DNA of 63,994 nt from assembly GCF_000308415.1 (NCBI RefSeq), contig NZ_BAFS01000471.1:1-63994 (forward strand), written 5' to 3'. The notes beneath the pieces were generated by a model. The model was given only the letters and a program-made list of their open reading frames with translations, ran no database searches and was not told the DNA's origin. Both the position numbers and the translations under genes were made by a program. This stretch comes from Nocardia asiatica NBRC 100129 (GTDB taxonomy: Bacteria; Actinomycetota; Actinomycetes; Mycobacteriales; Mycobacteriaceae). Below, in pieces: positions 1-7,962 of the stretch (the stretch's first letter is position 1; each line of letters opens with the position of its first letter).

Positions 1-21
1 GCGGGGTGAGGACAGAGAGGT

Positions 22-516
22 GTGCCGGTGCGGCAGGTTGCGGTCTGCGGGCCGAGGGAGTGCACGGAACAGGAAGCGCGGTGGGCGCGCGCGGTCGGCG
101 GGCTCTTGGCGCAAGCGGGCGTGACCGTGCTCTGCGGTGGCGGCGACGGCGTGATGGCCGCGGTCGCCGCCGGTACCGCCGAGGCGGGTGGGCTCGTGAT
201 CGGCGTGCGTCCGGACACCGACCGCGGTGCGGTGTGTCCCGGGTTGTCGGCGGTGCTGTTCACGAACATGGGTGAGGCGCGCAACGCGATCCTCGTCGAG
301 TCGGCGGACGCGGTGATCGTCATCGGCGGCTCGTGGGGCACGCTGTCGGAAGTGGCGCTCGCGCGGCGGCGCGGTGGAATCCCGGTTGTCTCACTCGGCG
401 GTTGGGAGATTCGCGACGCGAACGGACATCCCCTGACCGCGACCACGATCGCGGCCGACCCGGTAGACGCGGTGCGCCGGGCGCTCGACGAAGTCCCGCG
501 GCCCGATCCGACCTGA
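22..516 (+). CDS. LOG/TIGR00725-like Rossmann protein
   Basis: A 164-aa protein of the SLOG/LOG superfamily. Relatives include cytokinin riboside 5'-monophosphate phosphoribohydrolases and DprA-like nucleotide-binding proteins. Visible family marks are the N-terminal strand VRQVAVCGPRE, the turn VLCGGGDGVMAAV near residues 36-48, and the block IVIGGSWGTLSEVALA near residues 99-114, which matches the GGxGTxxE signature but with S-W between GG and GT. The length suits the short TIGR00725 branch, not true LonelyGuy enzymes, so phosphoribohydrolase activity is uncertain. I chose the GTG at 22 because the purine-rich GAGAGG lies just upstream. The gene is close to the window edge, so any operon partner upstream is unseen. 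Confidence 0.8.
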   Translation: MPVRQVAVCGPRECTEQEARWARAVGGLLAQAGVTVLCGGGDGVMAAVAAGTAEAGGLVIGVRPDTDRGAVCPGLSAVLFTNMGEARNAILVESADAVIVIGGSWGTLSEVALARRRGGIPVVSLGGWEIRDANGHPLTATTIAADPVDAVRRALDEVPRPDPT

Positions 517-595
517 GACCACCGGTCGGCCGGGCACGCTCGCCCGAACTTTCCGCTCACGCACTATCGCCTGTCCCGCCGAAGCATCGCCTAGC

Positions 596-775
596 TCACC
601 ACAGCCACTCGACAGACCGCCGGACGATCGCGTGGTCGCCGACGGCCGAGACGCCGGCGCTGCTCACCCACCGCACCGACCAGTGCGCCCGAGTGCCCGG
701 CAGCAGCTCCGGCACGCCCGTCGCGCACGAACCGCCGCTGCCCGACGGCGAGAAGTGGCCGGTGCCTTCGTCGCG
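596..775 (-). other. unassigned open frame, possible gene tail
   Basis: The minus-strand frame here reads as a plausible protein end (GTGHFSPSGSGGSC, then SVRWVSSAGVSAVGDHA, ending EWLW-stop). It has no start of its own before running into the antisense-free end of the RHH gene. I do not recognise the family. It could be the tail of a lost gene or chance in GC-rich DNA. The rest of 517-783 holds nothing I can support. Confidence 0.2.
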
Positions 776-783
776 GCGGCGCG

Positions 784-1107
784 CTAGGCCGACTGACGCA
801 GGGGGTGCAGAGCCGCCAGCGCCCGCAGGGCGTCGGCGCGGGAGATGGGCTGGTCGTTCTCCAGGGCGGCCAGCTCCAGTTCGATCCAATCCCGGATCAG
901 CGCCGACATGGTCACGTTGCGCTGCTCGGCGGCCTTCTTCACACGCTGGTGCAGATCGAACGGGATGCGCAGCGAGGTGGTGACGGTGACCGTGTCCTCG
1001 GCGCGCAGCGGCGGGGGCAGTTCGGCCGGGGCCACCGGCGCGTCGGTGTATTCGAGACCGGACAGGAAGTCCTGGACGTCTTCCGGATTCGTCGGATAGT
1101 CAGTCAT
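784..1107 (-). CDS. ribbon-helix-helix antitoxin-like protein (BrnA position)
   Basis: A 107-aa protein with an acidic N-terminus (about residues 1-40) and a CopG/Arc-type ribbon-helix-helix around residues 41-80: the strand VTVTTSLRIPFDLHQRVKKA followed by helices containing VTMSALIRDWIELEL. Such proteins bind DNA as dimers and neutralise a partner toxin. The gene overlaps the preceding 92-aa ORF by 8 bp, and the toxin-first order is that of brnT-brnA modules. The pair is probably autoregulated through the palindrome at 1389-1402. Family-level assignment as an antitoxin is fairly secure; the BrnA label is by position and fold only. Confidence 0.7.
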   Translation of the reverse strand: MTDYPTNPEDVQDFLSGLEYTDAPVAPAELPPPLRAEDTVTVTTSLRIPFDLHQRVKKAAEQRNVTMSALIRDWIELELAALENDQPISRADALRALAALHPLRQSA

Positions 1108-1378
1108 CGGCGTGCTCCCAACGCTCGAGTTCGGCCACCTGGAGTTCGGTCATCTCGACCGCGCCCAGGATGTCCCACTGCCAGCCTTCGGTGCGGCGGA
1201 CAGCGACGATGAGTGGCCGGCCGGTCTCGGTCCGGCCCCACACCGTCAGGACCGCGAGTTCGTTCCGGCCACGCGCCTGCCGAGGCCATCGGCGTGCGCC
1301 CATGAGCACCTGCAGCACTTCGCGAGGATCGATCCCCACCAGCGACAACAGTGCCCACTCCGGCCAGTTATAACCCAC
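1100..1378 (-). CDS. BrnT-like toxin component
   Basis: A 92-aa protein whose pattern fits the small BrnT/RelE-like fold: an N-terminal helix ending GIDPREVLQVL, a variable loop with arginines (GARRWPRQARGRNE), then strands LAVLTVWGRTETGRPLIVAVR and a C-terminal acidic helix. BrnT proteins are ribonucleases that block translation. Active-site residues cannot be assigned with confidence here. The GTG at 1378 lies 8 nt after a good -10 hexamer (TATTAT on the minus strand) and has no ribosome-binding site, so the operon is probably leaderless. It is followed directly by the overlapping RHH gene. Confidence 0.6.
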   Translation of the reverse strand: MGYNWPEWALLSLVGIDPREVLQVLMGARRWPRQARGRNELAVLTVWGRTETGRPLIVAVRRTEGWQWDILGAVEMTELQVAELERWEHADD

Positions 1379-1386
1379 GAACAGCG

Positions 1387-1402
1387 ATAATACAAGTGTA
1401 TT
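1387..1402 (-). promoter_or_regulatory. leaderless TA promoter with palindromic operator
   Basis: On the minus strand TATTAT (plus 1387-1392) is placed 8 nt before the GTG of the toxin-like gene. It overlaps the palindrome AATACA-AG-TGTATT (1389-1402), whose 6-bp arms match perfectly. An RHH antitoxin would be expected to bind such a site over its own -10 box. That binding is inference; the palindrome and spacing are seen. Confidence 0.5.
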
Positions 1403-1412
1403 GCACGGGAGC

Positions 1413-3122
1413 TCAGCGCGCTCTCGCCCGCGAGAAATTCCAGCTCTGCCAGCTGTCCTCGTCGAGGTCGGCGCTCAGGCCGGCGCGGACGTCCGTGCGC
1501 ACGGGCTCGGGAAGCCGATCGATCGCGGGCAGGATGTCCGGCGACAGGGTGCGCAGATACTCGGTGTCCAGCGTTCTGCCCTGCTGCCAGCGATCGATGT
1601 TCTTCTCGGCGATCAATCGCTCCGGGTCGAGAACGGCGAGCACGAGCAGCGTGGCCATCGCGGTGCCCAGCACGGCGCGCGGCAACCACGCCCGGCGCAG
1701 CCGCACGACCGCGACGATGACCAGCACGTAGACCAAGCCGAGCCACAATTCGCAGGCTTCCACCAGTAGGCGCAGCACCGTGAAGCCGTAGGCCTGCTGG
1801 TAGGTCCACATCCGGCCCAGGGCCGAGGCGACGATGACCAGGGCCAGCAGGCTCACGGTCGTGAGCAGCCCGCGCAGCCACCACCGGTCGGCCGCGGTGT
1901 CCTGGGCGGCCCAGCGCAGCACGATCAGCAACACCGCCAGGGTCAGCACGGTGACGGCCGACAACTGCCAGAACCCGGTGCGGGCGTATTCGGCGTAGGT
2001 CAGACCCGAGGTCTCCTGGACGTAGTCGTCGCCGCCGAACAGGACGACGAACTGCGTCGCGACGAAAGCGGCGAACAGGATCGCGAGCGCGCTGACCGGC
2101 AGCACCCATTCCGTGCGGCGCAAGGTCCGCCCGCCCGCCACGCCGGCGGCGGGCGGCGGCGGGCAGGCGAGCACGAACATCGCGCCGAGCGCACCGAGCG
2201 CGACCACGACGAACAGGACGATCCACCGCACCACCGACGGGATCTCCAACTCCGGCGTCACGGTCTCGAGCAGCGCCGCGAACATCGCGTCGGCACTGCC
2301 GAGCAGCGGGACGAACACCGCGAGCAGCGCCGAGGTCACCGCCACCGACAGCCCGAGCCGCCATGCGCGGGAAGCGTTGCCCTCGCGCATCCGAGGGGTG
2401 CCCGCGTACGCCCACGGCACGGCGGCCACCGCCGCCAGCCCGACCGCCAGGGTGTCGTAGACGATCCCGTTCGCCGACCGGCGTCCGACCACGGCGAGTG
2501 AACCGGCGACACATGCCGCCACCACGCACAACGCGAACAGCCACCCCGCGGCGCGTACGGCACCCACCGCCAGCAGAGCGAGGGCGACCGTCGCCCACCA
2601 CCAACGGCCGGCGTCTCGCAGGTAATTCGCCTTCACGTGTGCGGGCACCGGTTCGGCTTCCTCGGAGGCTTCGACCGTCGTGCCCGTCGTGCCTTTGCGG
2701 GCATTGCGGTCGACGAGAAAGACCGCCGACGCGGTGATCGCGGCGGTGAGGACCCAGCCGACACCGGGCCGGTCCCAGTGGATCAGGATCGCCGCGGCGA
2801 GCCCGGAGACGAGCGCGGCGAGCGCCACACCCGGTGGGCAGGCGACCCGGCGCCAGTTCGGTGGCCGCATGATCACGGCCACGCCCGAGGACGGTTTGCC
2901 GGGAGCGCCGTCCCGGACAGGTGAGCCCGGCGCGGCGCTCCTCCATGCCTGCTGGTCACGGCCCGGCGACGGCGCCTCCGATGGCTGAGCAGGTGGTGTG
3001 GCGGGCGTCGCGCCGGAATATGTTGCCGATCGCGAGAATGCGGCGCTCCAAGCAGAGATCGCGGCTGCCGGCGCGGAAGGCGCCGGTTCGGCGGTCGACT
3101 CGGATTCGGGTTCTGGAGGCAT
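1413..3122 (-). CDS. DUF4173/DUF4153-type polytopic membrane protein
   Basis: A 569-aa membrane protein. Residues 1-85 are a Pro/Ser/Ala-rich cytoplasmic tail. From about residue 95 onward there are roughly ten to twelve hydrophobic segments, for example VALAALVSGLAAAILI, WILVLTAAITAS and ALAILFAAFVATQFVVLF. The segment GGDDYVQETSGLTYAEYARTGFWQLSAVTVLTL is typical of DUF4173 proteins. Function of the family is unknown. The ATG at 3122 has AAGGGA six bases upstream. It lies 74 bp downstream of the histidine kinase on the same strand, so it may be co-transcribed with the two-component system and report or respond to an envelope signal; that link is inferred from position only. Confidence 0.75.
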   Translation of the reverse strand: MPPEPESESTAEPAPSAPAAAISAWSAAFSRSATYSGATPATPPAQPSEAPSPGRDQQAWRSAAPGSPVRDGAPGKPSSGVAVIMRPPNWRRVACPPGVALAALVSGLAAAILIHWDRPGVGWVLTAAITASAVFLVDRNARKGTTGTTVEASEEAEPVPAHVKANYLRDAGRWWWATVALALLAVGAVRAAGWLFALCVVAACVAGSLAVVGRRSANGIVYDTLAVGLAAVAAVPWAYAGTPRMREGNASRAWRLGLSVAVTSALLAVFVPLLGSADAMFAALLETVTPELEIPSVVRWIVLFVVVALGALGAMFVLACPPPPAAGVAGGRTLRRTEWVLPVSALAILFAAFVATQFVVLFGGDDYVQETSGLTYAEYARTGFWQLSAVTVLTLAVLLIVLRWAAQDTAADRWWLRGLLTTVSLLALVIVASALGRMWTYQQAYGFTVLRLLVEACELWLGLVYVLVIVAVVRLRRAWLPRAVLGTAMATLLVLAVLDPERLIAEKNIDRWQQGRTLDTEYLRTLSPDILPAIDRLPEPVRTDVRAGLSADLDEDSWQSWNFSRARAR

Positions 3123-3196
3123 GATTCGTCCCTTCTGCAGGCGTGCGAAATGGCCCCGGGACCGTCCTTGCGGTCCGGGTCGGGTGGTGGGGCAGG

Positions 3197-4303
3197 TCAG
3201 CGTGTGGGCAGAACCACCCGGATGCGGGAGCCCGGGTCGGCGACGGCGATGGTGCCGCCGTGCAGGTCGACCACCCAGCGAGAAATGGCCAGGCCCAGGC
3301 CGGTGCCGCCACCCGAGGTGCGCCCGCCCCGGGTGAACCGGTCGAACACCCGAGCGCGTTCGGCGGGCGGGATGCCTGGGCCGTCGTCCGCCACGTCGAT
3401 CACGACCTGGCCCGGCGACGCGCGCACGGCGAGGCGGACTTCGCCGCCCGCCGGCCCGTGCCGAGCGGCGTTGTCGAGCAGGTTGAGCAGCACCTGATGC
3501 AAACGCGCGCGGTCGGCGTACACGCGGGCCGTGCCGGGGAGCACATCGGTGCGAAAGCGCACGCCGCGCCCGAGCGCGGCGGTCATGACCTCCGCTTCGG
3601 CGACCACGTCGGCCAGCAGCGGCGCGATCGCCAGATCCTCGCGGTCCAGCCGCAAGGCGCCCGCTTCGATACTGGAGAGGTCGAGCAATTCCGCGACCAG
3701 CAGCGTCAGCCGCTCGGTCTGGGCCAGCGCGGTGCGCAGGGTCGCCGGGTCCGGTTGGGAGACGCCGTCGACCAGGTTCTCCAGTACCGCCTGCAAAGCG
3801 GTGATGGGCGTGCGCAATTCGTGCGAGACGTTCGCGATGAGGTCACGGCGCTGCTGGTCCGCCGCGGCCAGGTCGGCAGCCATCTGGTTGAACGCCTCGG
3901 CCAGCTGCCCCACCTCGTCGCGGGAGGTCGCCCGCACCCGCAGGGTGTAGTCGCCTTGGGCCATCCGCTTGGCCGCCGCGGTCATCTCGCGCAGCGGCCT
4001 GGTGATGCCGTGCGCCAGGATTTGCGAGGTCACCAAGGCGATCACGACCGCGGCGAGGGTGGTGCGCGGCGGCAGCCACCCGATCTTGAAGCGGAAGAAC
4101 CCGAAAGCGACCCCGCCGGAACACAGCATGAGGATCGCGAGCTTCAGCTTGATCGACTTCACCGGGTCCAGCGGCCGCGGCAACAGCTCGGCCGCGCGGT
4201 CACCGATCCGGCGCACCCGGCTCCACCCGGCCCGAACGGCGGCGCCGGGCAGGTCGGAGCCGATTCGTTCCGGCTCCGGTGCGCGGTCCGGCTCGGCGCT
4301 CAT
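3197..4303 (-). CDS. two-component sensor histidine kinase
   Basis: A 368-aa HAMP-type sensor kinase. A soluble N-terminus of about 50 residues precedes two hydrophobic helices (near LAILMLCSGGVAFGFF and TTLAAVVIALVTSQIL) separated by only a short loop, so it probably lacks a real extracellular sensor. A HAMP linker follows (ITRPLREMTAAAKRMAQGDY). The phospho-acceptor is His161 in NVSHELRTP. The ATPase domain shows the N box LLNLLDNAARHG, G1 DDGPGIP, F box VFDRFTRG and G2 GGGTGLGLAI. The ATG overlaps the stop of the response regulator gene as ATGA, so the two are translationally coupled. Confidence 0.9.
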   Translation of the reverse strand: MSAEPDRAPEPERIGSDLPGAAVRAGWSRVRRIGDRAAELLPRPLDPVKSIKLKLAILMLCSGGVAFGFFRFKIGWLPPRTTLAAVVIALVTSQILAHGITRPLREMTAAAKRMAQGDYTLRVRATSRDEVGQLAEAFNQMAADLAAADQQRRDLIANVSHELRTPITALQAVLENLVDGVSQPDPATLRTALAQTERLTLLVAELLDLSSIEAGALRLDREDLAIAPLLADVVAEAEVMTAALGRGVRFRTDVLPGTARVYADRARLHQVLLNLLDNAARHGPAGGEVRLAVRASPGQVVIDVADDGPGIPPAERARVFDRFTRGGRTSGGGTGLGLAISRWVVDLHGGTIAVADPGSRIRVVLPTR

Positions 4304-4995
4304 CGGGCCTCCAGCGCGTATCCCACACCGCGCACGGTGCGGATCAGGTCGGCGCCGAGTTTGCGGCGCAACGCCTTGACATGACTGTCGACCGCGCGGG
4401 TGCCCGCCGCGTCGGACCAGTCCCAGACGTCCTCGAGCAGCCGCTCGCGCGCGAGCACCATGCGCGGGCGTCGAGCCAGCCGGGCGAGCAGATCGAATTC
4501 CAGTGGGGTGAGCCGCGCTTCGACCTCCGCGCGCCAGACCCGGCGCTGATCCACGTCGATGCGCAGGTCGCCCACCAGAATGGTCGCGCCCTCGCGGTCG
4601 GCCGCCCGCTCCATCCGGCGCAGCAGCGCGTGCACCCGGGCGGCGAGCACGCGCAGCGAGAACGGTTTGGTCAGATAGTCGTCCGCGCCGACGCCCAAGC
4701 CGACGAGCTGGTCGGTCTCGTCGGCCCGCGCGGTCAACATGAGCACCGGCACCGGTCGGCGCGCTTGGATTCGCCGGCACACTTCCAACCCGTCGAACCC
4801 CGGCAGCATGACGTCGAGGACCACCAGGTCCGGCTCGACGGCCTCGGCGGCGGCGACGGCCGCGGGACCGTCGTGGGCCAGGTCCACGGTGAACCCCTCC
4901 GCCCGCAGACGCGCCGCGACGGATTCGGCGATGGTCACCTCGTCGTCCACCACCAGGACCCGCCGTGCGGTTTGCGCCGGTGCGCTGTGTTCCAT
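4300..4995 (-). CDS. OmpR-family response regulator
   Basis: A 231-aa DNA-binding response regulator. The receiver domain has the acidic pocket D17-D18, phospho-acceptor Asp61 in VVLDVMLPG, Thr88 in LMLTAR and Lys110 in YLTKPF. The C-terminal winged helix (about residues 130-230) contains LTPLEFDLLARLARRP, VDSHVKALRRKLG and the closing IRTVRGVGYALE. I use the ATG at 4995, which has AGGG eight bases upstream; a GTG at 5013 would add six residues. It is first in an operon with the kinase (4-bp overlap) and then the DUF4173-like protein. Confidence 0.92.
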   Translation of the reverse strand: MEHSAPAQTARRVLVVDDEVTIAESVAARLRAEGFTVDLAHDGPAAVAAAEAVEPDLVVLDVMLPGFDGLEVCRRIQARRPVPVLMLTARADETDQLVGLGVGADDYLTKPFSLRVLAARVHALLRRMERAADREGATILVGDLRIDVDQRRVWRAEVEARLTPLEFDLLARLARRPRMVLARERLLEDVWDWSDAAGTRAVDSHVKALRRKLGADLIRTVRGVGYALEAR

Positions 4996-5051
4996 GCACC
5001 GAACCCTAGCCACCGGCTGTGGAGAGATCCGGCGTCCATTGTGGAGATTCG

Positions 5052-5258
5052 GTGTGCATCGGCGTCGTGCTCGCGCAGATGAGCACCCGCCTGGGCACCC
5101 ACACCATTCCCACCGAGGCCGGTTTCCGCACGGGCTTGCTGATCGGCTGCGGCGTCTCCGTGCCGGCCGCGCTCGTCGCGCTCGCCATCCCGGTCCGCAA
5201 ACCGGCCGCGCCGCTGCGGGACGCGCTCGAACTCGAACCCGCGGCCGAACGCGCCTGA
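5052..5258 (+). pseudogene. C-terminal remnant of a DHA2-type MFS transporter
   Basis: The frame VCIGVVLAQMSTRLG ... TGLLIGCGVSVPAALVALAIPVRKP looks like the loop plus last transmembrane helix and basic tail of a 14-helix DHA2/EmrB drug exporter. Nothing resembling the other thirteen helices is present upstream, where the response regulator promoter lies. It is therefore read as a leftover gene tail. It could in principle be translated as a 79-aa single-pass peptide from 5019, but the start region shows no family signal. Confidence 0.55.
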
Positions 5259-5280
5259 GGCGCTCGCGCCCGGCCCGAGG

Positions 5281-6417
5281 TCAGGCGAACAGGCGCGCGA
5301 CGAACGGGATGCTGTCGGCCAGGGAAGCGGCCATGGTGGCACTGTGATCCTTTCCCGGATACACGTGCACTTCAGGACGGACGCCGTGCGTCGCCATGTC
5401 CGCCACCAGCTTCGCGGTCAACGGGGCGGGCACGTCGGTGTCGTTCGTGCCCTGACCGATGAACAGCGCGCGGTCGTAGCCGGTGAGGGGAACGTCCATC
5501 ACCGGGCGGGCGGTGGCAACGAAATCGCCGTCGGCGAGCGGGCGGGAGAACAACCGGTTGACCGGGACGCCCCGCGCGCGGTCGGCCAGCGGCTGGAAGC
5601 ACAGCGACTCCGCGGCGGTGGCCAGTTGCTTGCCCTCGGGGCTGAGGTAGCTGTCCAGGTCGAAGCCGGGCCGCGCTGCTTTCAGCCCGTTCATCACGTA
5701 GGCGATGTAGGCGGTGAGATGCGCGCTGTCGATCGCCGGCGCGCCGGGCCCGAGCAACGAAGCGGCGTCGACGACGTTGGAGGCGGGACCGGTGGCCACC
5801 GCGCCGCGATAGTCCAGCTCGGGAGCGTAGCGCGTGGCCAGCGACGCGGTGAACACCGCGGCGCCGCCGCCTTGGGACTGGCCGATGGCGACCCACTTCG
5901 GCGACAGCGAACCGTCGACGGCCCGGGCCGCGCGCACCATGTCGATCGCCGCGTGCGCCTCCGCGCGCCCGTCGAGGTAGGCGTGCGGGCCCGGGGTGCC
6001 CAGACCGATGTAGTCGGTCGCCACGACGGCGTAACCCTGCCGCAGCCAGGTGGCCAGGTAATCGAGGTCCCGTTTGCTGCGGCCCACGGTCGACGGAGCG
6101 CAGTCGTCGGCGAGGCCGACCGTTCCGTGCTCCCAGGACAGCACCGGCCAGCCGCCACTCGGCGGTGTGCCCGCGGGAACGAACACGGCGCCGCTGGACA
6201 ATGCGGGCTGGTCGTCGGAGGTGCGGGTCCAGTAGGTCAAGCGGCGGGCCGTGCCCGTGCCCTCGATCCAGAGCTGTTCGGGCAGCACCGCATCGGTCGC
6301 GACCGTGCCCGGCAGCGCGCCCGCCGACGCCGGGTCGGCCCCCGCCGAACCGGCCGACGGCCCCGCGAACAGCAGTGCCGCGACGGCCACGCTGATTCCC
6401 ACATGTCGCACGGGCAT
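5281..6417 (-). CDS. secreted LIP-family lipase/esterase
   Basis: A 378-aa exported alpha/beta hydrolase of the secretory lipase family common in Nocardia and mycobacteria. A signal peptide covers about residues 1-28 (ISVAVAALLFAGPSAGSAGA, then DPAS). The nucleophile elbow is GQSQGGG. The sequence VLSWEHGTVGLADDCAPS and YLATWLRQGYAVVATDYIGLGTPG are typical for the family. The charge relay probably uses Asp in NDTDVPAP and His in GKDHSATM near the C-terminus. The ATG at 6417 has GAGAGG eight bases upstream; a GTG nine bases earlier overlaps that site. It is divergent from a TetR gene with a palindrome between them, so repression by that TetR is likely. Confidence 0.85.
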   Translation of the reverse strand: MPVRHVGISVAVAALLFAGPSAGSAGADPASAGALPGTVATDAVLPEQLWIEGTGTARRLTYWTRTSDDQPALSSGAVFVPAGTPPSGGWPVLSWEHGTVGLADDCAPSTVGRSKRDLDYLATWLRQGYAVVATDYIGLGTPGPHAYLDGRAEAHAAIDMVRAARAVDGSLSPKWVAIGQSQGGGAAVFTASLATRYAPELDYRGAVATGPASNVVDAASLLGPGAPAIDSAHLTAYIAYVMNGLKAARPGFDLDSYLSPEGKQLATAAESLCFQPLADRARGVPVNRLFSRPLADGDFVATARPVMDVPLTGYDRALFIGQGTNDTDVPAPLTAKLVADMATHGVRPEVHVYPGKDHSATMAASLADSIPFVARLFA

Positions 6418-6480
6418 GGGCGCCACCTCTCGTCCTCGACTTGCCGTCTCGCCGGGACACTGTAACCCGGCACTGCCCTA

Positions 6481-6499
6481 ATGTGTCACTTTGAGACAT
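6481..6499. promoter_or_regulatory. TetR-type operator between lipase and regulator
   Basis: ATGTGTCA-CTT-TGAGACAT is a 19-bp palindrome with 7 of 8 arm positions paired. It sits 64 bp before the lipase ATG and 33 bp before the TetR ATG, the usual place for an autoregulating TetR dimer site. Binding is inferred. Confidence 0.6.
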
Positions 6500-6531
6500 C
6501 AATACCGGTACATCGCGGAGGAGATTGCGGC

Positions 6532-7161
6532 ATGACGGGCGTGAGCGGTCCGCGCGAACGCGAGAAGGCGCGGGTGCGGCGGGAATTGATCGACGCCGCG
6601 TTGCGGCTGTTCGAGCGGCACGGTTTCGAGCAGACCACCGTGCAGCAGATCGCCGACGCCGTGCGGGTCTCCCGGCGCACCTTCCACCGGCATTTCCCGT
6701 CGAAACTCGCGGTCGTCTTCAGTCACGAGGAAGAGCTGATGGCGCAGCTGCTCGCCGCGCTCGACCAGCGCCCCGCCCGCGAATCGGTCTTGACCGCGCT
6801 GCGCGCGGCGCTGCGCGACTTCCTGTTCGACGAGCAGAACGCGCAGGCGCGCGACCGGCAAGCCGAGACGGCACGGCGGGCCAGGCAACTGCTGGTCGGC
6901 AACCCGGAATTGCGCCGCGAGAATTTCATCGGCGCCCTGGGACGCCAGCGCGCTCTGGCGCACAATTTCGCCGCTCGCGCCGGGCTCCGCGCCGACGACG
7001 TGCGGCCGCAGCTCACCGCCGCGGCGTGTTTCGCCGCCTTCGGCGTCGGTCTCGATCACTGGATGCTGGGCGAGGACCATTCCGTCACGGCATTGCACCG
7101 CGTTCTCGATCGCGCTGTCGAGTCGCTGCAGCAGGGCGTCGACCTCCAGGGCACGGGCTGA
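6532..7161 (+). CDS. TetR/AcrR-family repressor
   Basis: A 209-aa regulator. The N-terminal helix-turn-helix runs about residues 14-60: RRELIDAALRLFERHGFEQTTVQQIADAVRVSRRTFHRHFPSK is the canonical TetR pattern split over three helices. The rest is an all-helical ligand domain without a recognisable substrate class. The ATG at 6532 is preceded by GGAGGAG; a frame extension to 6481 would run through the operator and is rejected. Divergence from the secreted lipase and the shared palindrome suggest it controls the lipase and itself. Confidence 0.88.
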   Translation: MTGVSGPREREKARVRRELIDAALRLFERHGFEQTTVQQIADAVRVSRRTFHRHFPSKLAVVFSHEEELMAQLLAALDQRPARESVLTALRAALRDFLFDEQNAQARDRQAETARRARQLLVGNPELRRENFIGALGRQRALAHNFAARAGLRADDVRPQLTAAACFAAFGVGLDHWMLGEDHSVTALHRVLDRAVESLQQGVDLQGTG

Positions 7162-7201
7162 GCGCTCGGCCCGCGCCGCAACCTGTTCCACCCGGGTCGC
7201 C

Positions 7202-7207
7202 TACGAT
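7202..7207 (+). promoter_or_regulatory. candidate -10 box, leaderless start
   Basis: TACGAT ends 7 nt before the GTG at 7215, which has no ribosome-binding site. This spacing suggests the transcript begins at the start codon. Confidence 0.4.
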
Positions 7208-7214
7208 CGCGAGA

Positions 7215-7928
7215 GTGATCACGGTGGCCACTTGGAACGTCCTGCATCGCGTCCACGCCGAGAACTGGTACGAGGACGTCGCGACTCGGTGGCCGGACGA
7301 GGGCGCCCGGATCGCCGAGATCACCGCGCGGGTGGCCGAACGCACCGAACGGATCATCGCGTTACAGGAGGTCAGCGGTGATCAACTGGCCAGCCTGCGA
7401 ATGGCGCTGCCGGACCGGACGTTCCACGCGATGCGGTATCAGCGGCTGCCCACGCCGCGGCGCATGCCCAGTTCCCTGCTCGACGGCGGCGAGTACCTCG
7501 TGGTGCTCACCGCCGACCCGAGCCGCGAACTCGCGGCCGAATCCTTCACCCACGATCACGGCAAAGGCGCCCTGGTCGTCGACGCGGGCGGGCTGACGGT
7601 GATCGCCACCCACGTGACCGGTGACCGGCGGCGCGCCGAGCAGCTGTCCCGCCTGGCCGAACTCGCCTCGGACGCACCGGCGAACGCCGCGGTGCTGCTG
7701 GGCGACTTCAACACCGACCGCGCCTCGGTCGCCGCCGGGCTCGGTGACGACTTCGCCGTCGCCGAGCACGCCGACGGTGCGCTGCCGACCCGCCCGCGGT
7801 CCTCGGGAGCCAAATCCCAGCACATCGATCATGTGGTCGTGCACGGCGCGAGCGTCACCCCGGCGTCGGTCGACGACGTCGGCGGAGTGTCCGACCACAA
7901 CCTCGTCCACGCGGCCGTCACGGCGTGA
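7215..7928 (+). CDS. endonuclease/exonuclease/phosphatase-family protein
   Basis: A 237-aa EEP-superfamily metal-dependent phosphohydrolase. The fold's key blocks are in order: VATWNVLH (Asn motif, residues 4-11), RIIALQEVSG (metal-binding Glu), THVTGD (His), LLGDFNTDR (the GDFN motif), and the C-terminal SDHNLVHA with the catalytic Asp-His. The family includes DNases, sphingomyelinases and phosphatases; the sequence alone does not fix the substrate, and no signal peptide is present, so it acts in the cytoplasm. The start is a probably leaderless GTG. It runs in the same direction as the TetR gene and the SUMF1-type gene after it. Confidence 0.85.
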   Translation: MITVATWNVLHRVHAENWYEDVATRWPDEGARIAEITARVAERTERIIALQEVSGDQLASLRMALPDRTFHAMRYQRLPTPRRMPSSLLDGGEYLVVLTADPSRELAAESFTHDHGKGALVVDAGGLTVIATHVTGDRRRAEQLSRLAELASDAPANAAVLLGDFNTDRASVAAGLGDDFAVAEHADGALPTRPRSSGAKSQHIDHVVVHGASVTPASVDDVGGVSDHNLVHAAVTA

Positions 7929-7962
7929 GCGCGTCCGTGCGCCTCGACAAGCTGTCCGCGAC

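Noticed and set aside
1246..2946. Long minus-strand ORF overlapping the DUF4173-type gene
   Set aside because: It is Arg/Pro-rich with no hydrophobic segments or motifs. The overlapping frame at 1413-3122 has clear membrane helices and a ribosome-binding site.
3143..4384. 413-aa plus-strand ORF opposite the histidine kinase
   Set aside because: Codon shadow of the kinase gene; composition is Arg/Gly/Gln-rich and no domain is visible.
6481..6531. Extended start of the TetR gene at 6481
   Set aside because: It would read through the palindromic operator and ignores the GGAGGAG before 6532.
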